64,000 bases of DNA from Pinirhizobacter sp036499745 (GTDB lineage: Bacteria; Pseudomonadota; Gammaproteobacteria; Xanthomonadales; Rhodanobacteraceae), in assembly GCF_036499745.1 (NCBI RefSeq), contig NZ_DASYDG010000031.1:88511-152510 (forward strand). The letters run 5' to 3'. The notes under the pieces are model-generated. The model did no database searches and was not told the origin of the DNA. It saw nothing but the letters and a program-made list of their open reading frames with translations. Position 1 is the first letter of the stretch. Every line of letters starts with the position of its first letter. Of the stretch, positions 62,379-64,000 are shown one piece after another. The position numbers and the translations under genes were made by a program.

Positions 62379-63297
62379 GCGCTACGAGGTTGCCGATGCC
62401 ACGGCGTGGGACGCGCTGGTGATGCGTTCGCGCAATGGCAACCTGCTGCATCGCCGTGGCTACATGGACTATCACGCCCACCGTTTCACCGATGCCTCGC
62501 TGGTGGTCGAACACGGTGGTGACATCGTCGGGGTGTTCCCCGCCAATCGGCAGGAGGACACCGTATCGAGCCATGGTGGCCTGACCTATGCAGGCTTGAT
62601 TACCAGCCATGCCTTGCGTGCCGAGGCGACACTTGGCGTATTCGGCGATATCCGCGATGTCTATCGTGACTGGGGCATCGTGTCGATCTGCTACAAGGCC
62701 GTGCCGCATGTGTACCACGCCTACCCGGCCGAAGAAGACCTCTATGCATTGCATCGGTGGGGCGCGCGGTTGGCCAGGCGCGACCTGTCTTCAGCCATAC
62801 CGCTTCATCAGGCCCATGCCCTCACCCAGGGCAGGAAGGCGGCCGGCAACAAGGCCAGGAAAGCGGGCGTGGTGCGGCAGGAAGGCAACGACCCTGCCGC
62901 GTTCCACGCGCTTCTGATTGATGTGCTGCGGCGCCACGATGTCACTCCCACGCACTCCCTGCCGGAACTGCGCCTGTTGCAGGGTCGTTTCCCGCATCAG
63001 ATCGTCCTGCATGAGGCGCGCCGCGACGGTGAGCTGTTGGCCGGGGTGCTGATATACGACTTTGGCCACGCGGTGCATACGCAATACATGGCGGTGTCCG
63101 GCGAAGGACGGCGGGTGGATGCCTTGAGCTTCCTGCTGGTGGAACTGATCGGGAGTGTCTATGCCGATCGAGCGCATTTCACCTTCGGCATCTCCACCGC
63201 CCAGGGCGGCCAGGTACTGAACGGCGGGCTGGTGGCGCAGAAGGAATTTTTCGGTGCACGCGCCGTGGTTCATGACATCTACGAATGGGTGCTGTGA
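62365..63297 (+). CDS. FemAB/GNAT-type acyltransferase
   Basis: 310 residues of the FemAB-like GNAT_6 type: 'WDALVMRSRNGNLLHRRGYM', 'VVEHGGDIVGVFPANRQ', 'GGLTYAGLITSH', 'LHEARRDGELLAGVLIYDFG' and 'THFTFGIST'-like 'HFTFGISTAQGGQVLNGGLV'. It probably transfers an acyl or aminoacyl group to the amino sugar or glycan. ATG 62365 overlaps the previous gene; the stop overlaps fdtB by 1 base. Confidence 0.85.
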   Translation: MFTVRRYEVADATAWDALVMRSRNGNLLHRRGYMDYHAHRFTDASLVVEHGGDIVGVFPANRQEDTVSSHGGLTYAGLITSHALRAEATLGVFGDIRDVYRDWGIVSICYKAVPHVYHAYPAEEDLYALHRWGARLARRDLSSAIPLHQAHALTQGRKAAGNKARKAGVVRQEGNDPAAFHALLIDVLRRHDVTPTHSLPELRLLQGRFPHQIVLHEARRDGELLAGVLIYDFGHAVHTQYMAVSGEGRRVDALSFLLVELIGSVYADRAHFTFGISTAQGGQVLNGGLVAQKEFFGARAVVHDIYEWVL

Positions 63298-64000
63298 TGG
63301 ACGTGCCCTTCCTCAGCCTGAAGGATGTCAATGCCGGTTATGCCGATGAACTGAAGGCGGCGGCTGCCCGCGTGATCGACTCGGGATGGTACGTGCTGGG
63401 CGAGGAACTGACCGCGTTCGAGCGCGAGTTCGCTGCGTGGTGCGGCGTCGGCCACGCGGTGGGTGTGGGTAATGGGCTGGACGCCCTGGCCCTGATCATT
63501 CGTGGCTACAAACAGCTGGGCAGGCTGCGCGAGGGCGATGAGGTGATCGTGCCAGCCAATACCTTCATCGCCAGTTTCCTGGCCATCAGCGAGAACCGTC
63601 TGGTGCCGGTACCGGTGGAGCCGGACGCGGCGAGCTTCAACCTCGACCCAGCCTGCGTGGAACGGGCCATCGGCCCTCGGACCCGGGCGATCATGCCGGT
63701 ACACCTGTACGGCCAGCTCGCCGACATCACCGCATTGCCGGCCCTGGCACGGCGTCACAAGCTGCTGTTGATCGAAGATGCCGCCCAGGCCCACGGCGCT
63801 TCGGCGGACGGTCGCAAGGCAGGCACGTTCGGCGACGCGGCGGCCTTCAGCTTCTTTCCCACCAAGAACCTCGGCGCCCTCGGCGACGGCGGCGCGGTGG
63901 TGACCGGCGACGATCGCCTTGCCATGTGCGTGACGGCCCTGCGCAACTACGGCTCGGAGGCGAAATACCAGCACCTCTACCAGGGACTCAATTCCCGCCT
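63297..64000 (+). CDS. fdtB: DegT/DnrJ/EryC1/StrS aminotransferase, FdtB-like (5' part)
   Basis: The frame runs off the window end after about 234 codons, of about 370 expected. It begins 'MDVPFLSLKDVNAGYADELK' and shows 'GVGNGLDALALIIRG', 'VIVPANTFIASFLAISEN', 'IMPVHLYGQLADI', 'LLIEDAAQAHGA' (the PLP aspartate) and 'SFFPTKNLGALGDGGAV' (the Schiff-base Lys). It should transfer an amino group to C3 of the dTDP-3-keto-6-deoxyhexose made by FdtA. Its ATG overlaps the stop of the GNAT gene by one base. Confidence 0.92.
   Translation, partial: MDVPFLSLKDVNAGYADELKAAAARVIDSGWYVLGEELTAFEREFAAWCGVGHAVGVGNGLDALALIIRGYKQLGRLREGDEVIVPANTFIASFLAISENRLVPVPVEPDAASFNLDPACVERAIGPRTRAIMPVHLYGQLADITALPALARRHKLLLIEDAAQAHGASADGRKAGTFGDAAAFSFFPTKNLGALGDGGAVVTGDDRLAMCVTALRNYGSEAKYQHLYQGLNSR

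Overview
The window is a chromosomal segment of a high-G+C Gram-negative bacterium. It is most likely a gammaproteobacterium of the Rhodanobacteraceae/Xanthomonadaceae group (Luteibacter/Dyella/Frateuria type). This assignment is an inference from gene content: three tandem tail-collar genes with a GNAT gene and a DUF6916 gene, an alternative complex III plus caa3 oxidase operon, a sigma/anti-sigma/S8-protease operon, and an fdt-type nucleotide-sugar locus. I saw no rRNA, tRNA, CRISPR array, insertion sequence or replication origin.

Layout. 1-3.9 kb: the end of a Gfo/Idh/MocA dehydrogenase, a quinone-type reductase, and a divergent SDR/AraC pair. 3.9-8.4 kb: a leftward cluster of a DpgA-like type III polyketide synthase, a crotonase-fold partner lacking both catalytic glutamates, a Rieske oxygenase and an APC transporter, which looks like a small undescribed biosynthetic locus. 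8.7-17.1 kb: a giant Ig-repeat autotransporter divergent from three tail-collar genes, a GNAT gene and a DUF6916 gene. 17.2-21.8 kb: regulators, a secreted protein of unknown function, a persulfide-dioxygenase-like MBL hydrolase and a stress protein. 21.9-33.6 kb: one tightly overlapping rightward operon, actABCDEF, a small membrane protein, SCO and coxBACD, which should pass electrons from quinol through alternative complex III to an A2-type caa3 oxidase. An FdhF/YdeP molybdoenzyme follows.

36-54 kb holds a flavin-reductase-like/methyltransferase pair, pirin, a RibD-like reductase, an A/T-richer islet with an unknown gene overlapping a DUF488 gene tail to tail, an AKR, an EamA exporter divergent from a CGNR regulator across nested palindromes, and a hipBA module with three operator palindromes. 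It continues with an Lnt-like protein divergent from fosA across a symmetric four-site GTATAC array, a fatty-acid hydroxylase, a discoidin-domain protein, a lone nadV, an alpha/beta hydrolase with an AraC regulator, and a VOC protein.

54.4-56.9 kb: an operon of ECF sigma factor, ZAS anti-sigma factor and S8-like lipoprotein. The anti-sigma periplasmic domain resembles the protease propeptide, and the protease seems to lack its oxyanion asparagine. 57-60.1 kb: cytochrome b561, a haem-bearing outer-membrane barrel, a cytochrome c and a TorF-like porin, a possible electron conduit across the envelope. 60.3-64 kb: an fdtA/acyltransferase/glycosidase-like/GNAT/fdtB locus for a 3-acylamido-3,6-dideoxyhexose, probably for surface polysaccharide, cut by the window end.

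The strongest candidates for new biology are the DpgA-like cluster, the sigma/anti-sigma/S8 operon, the GTATAC array and the DUF488 islet.
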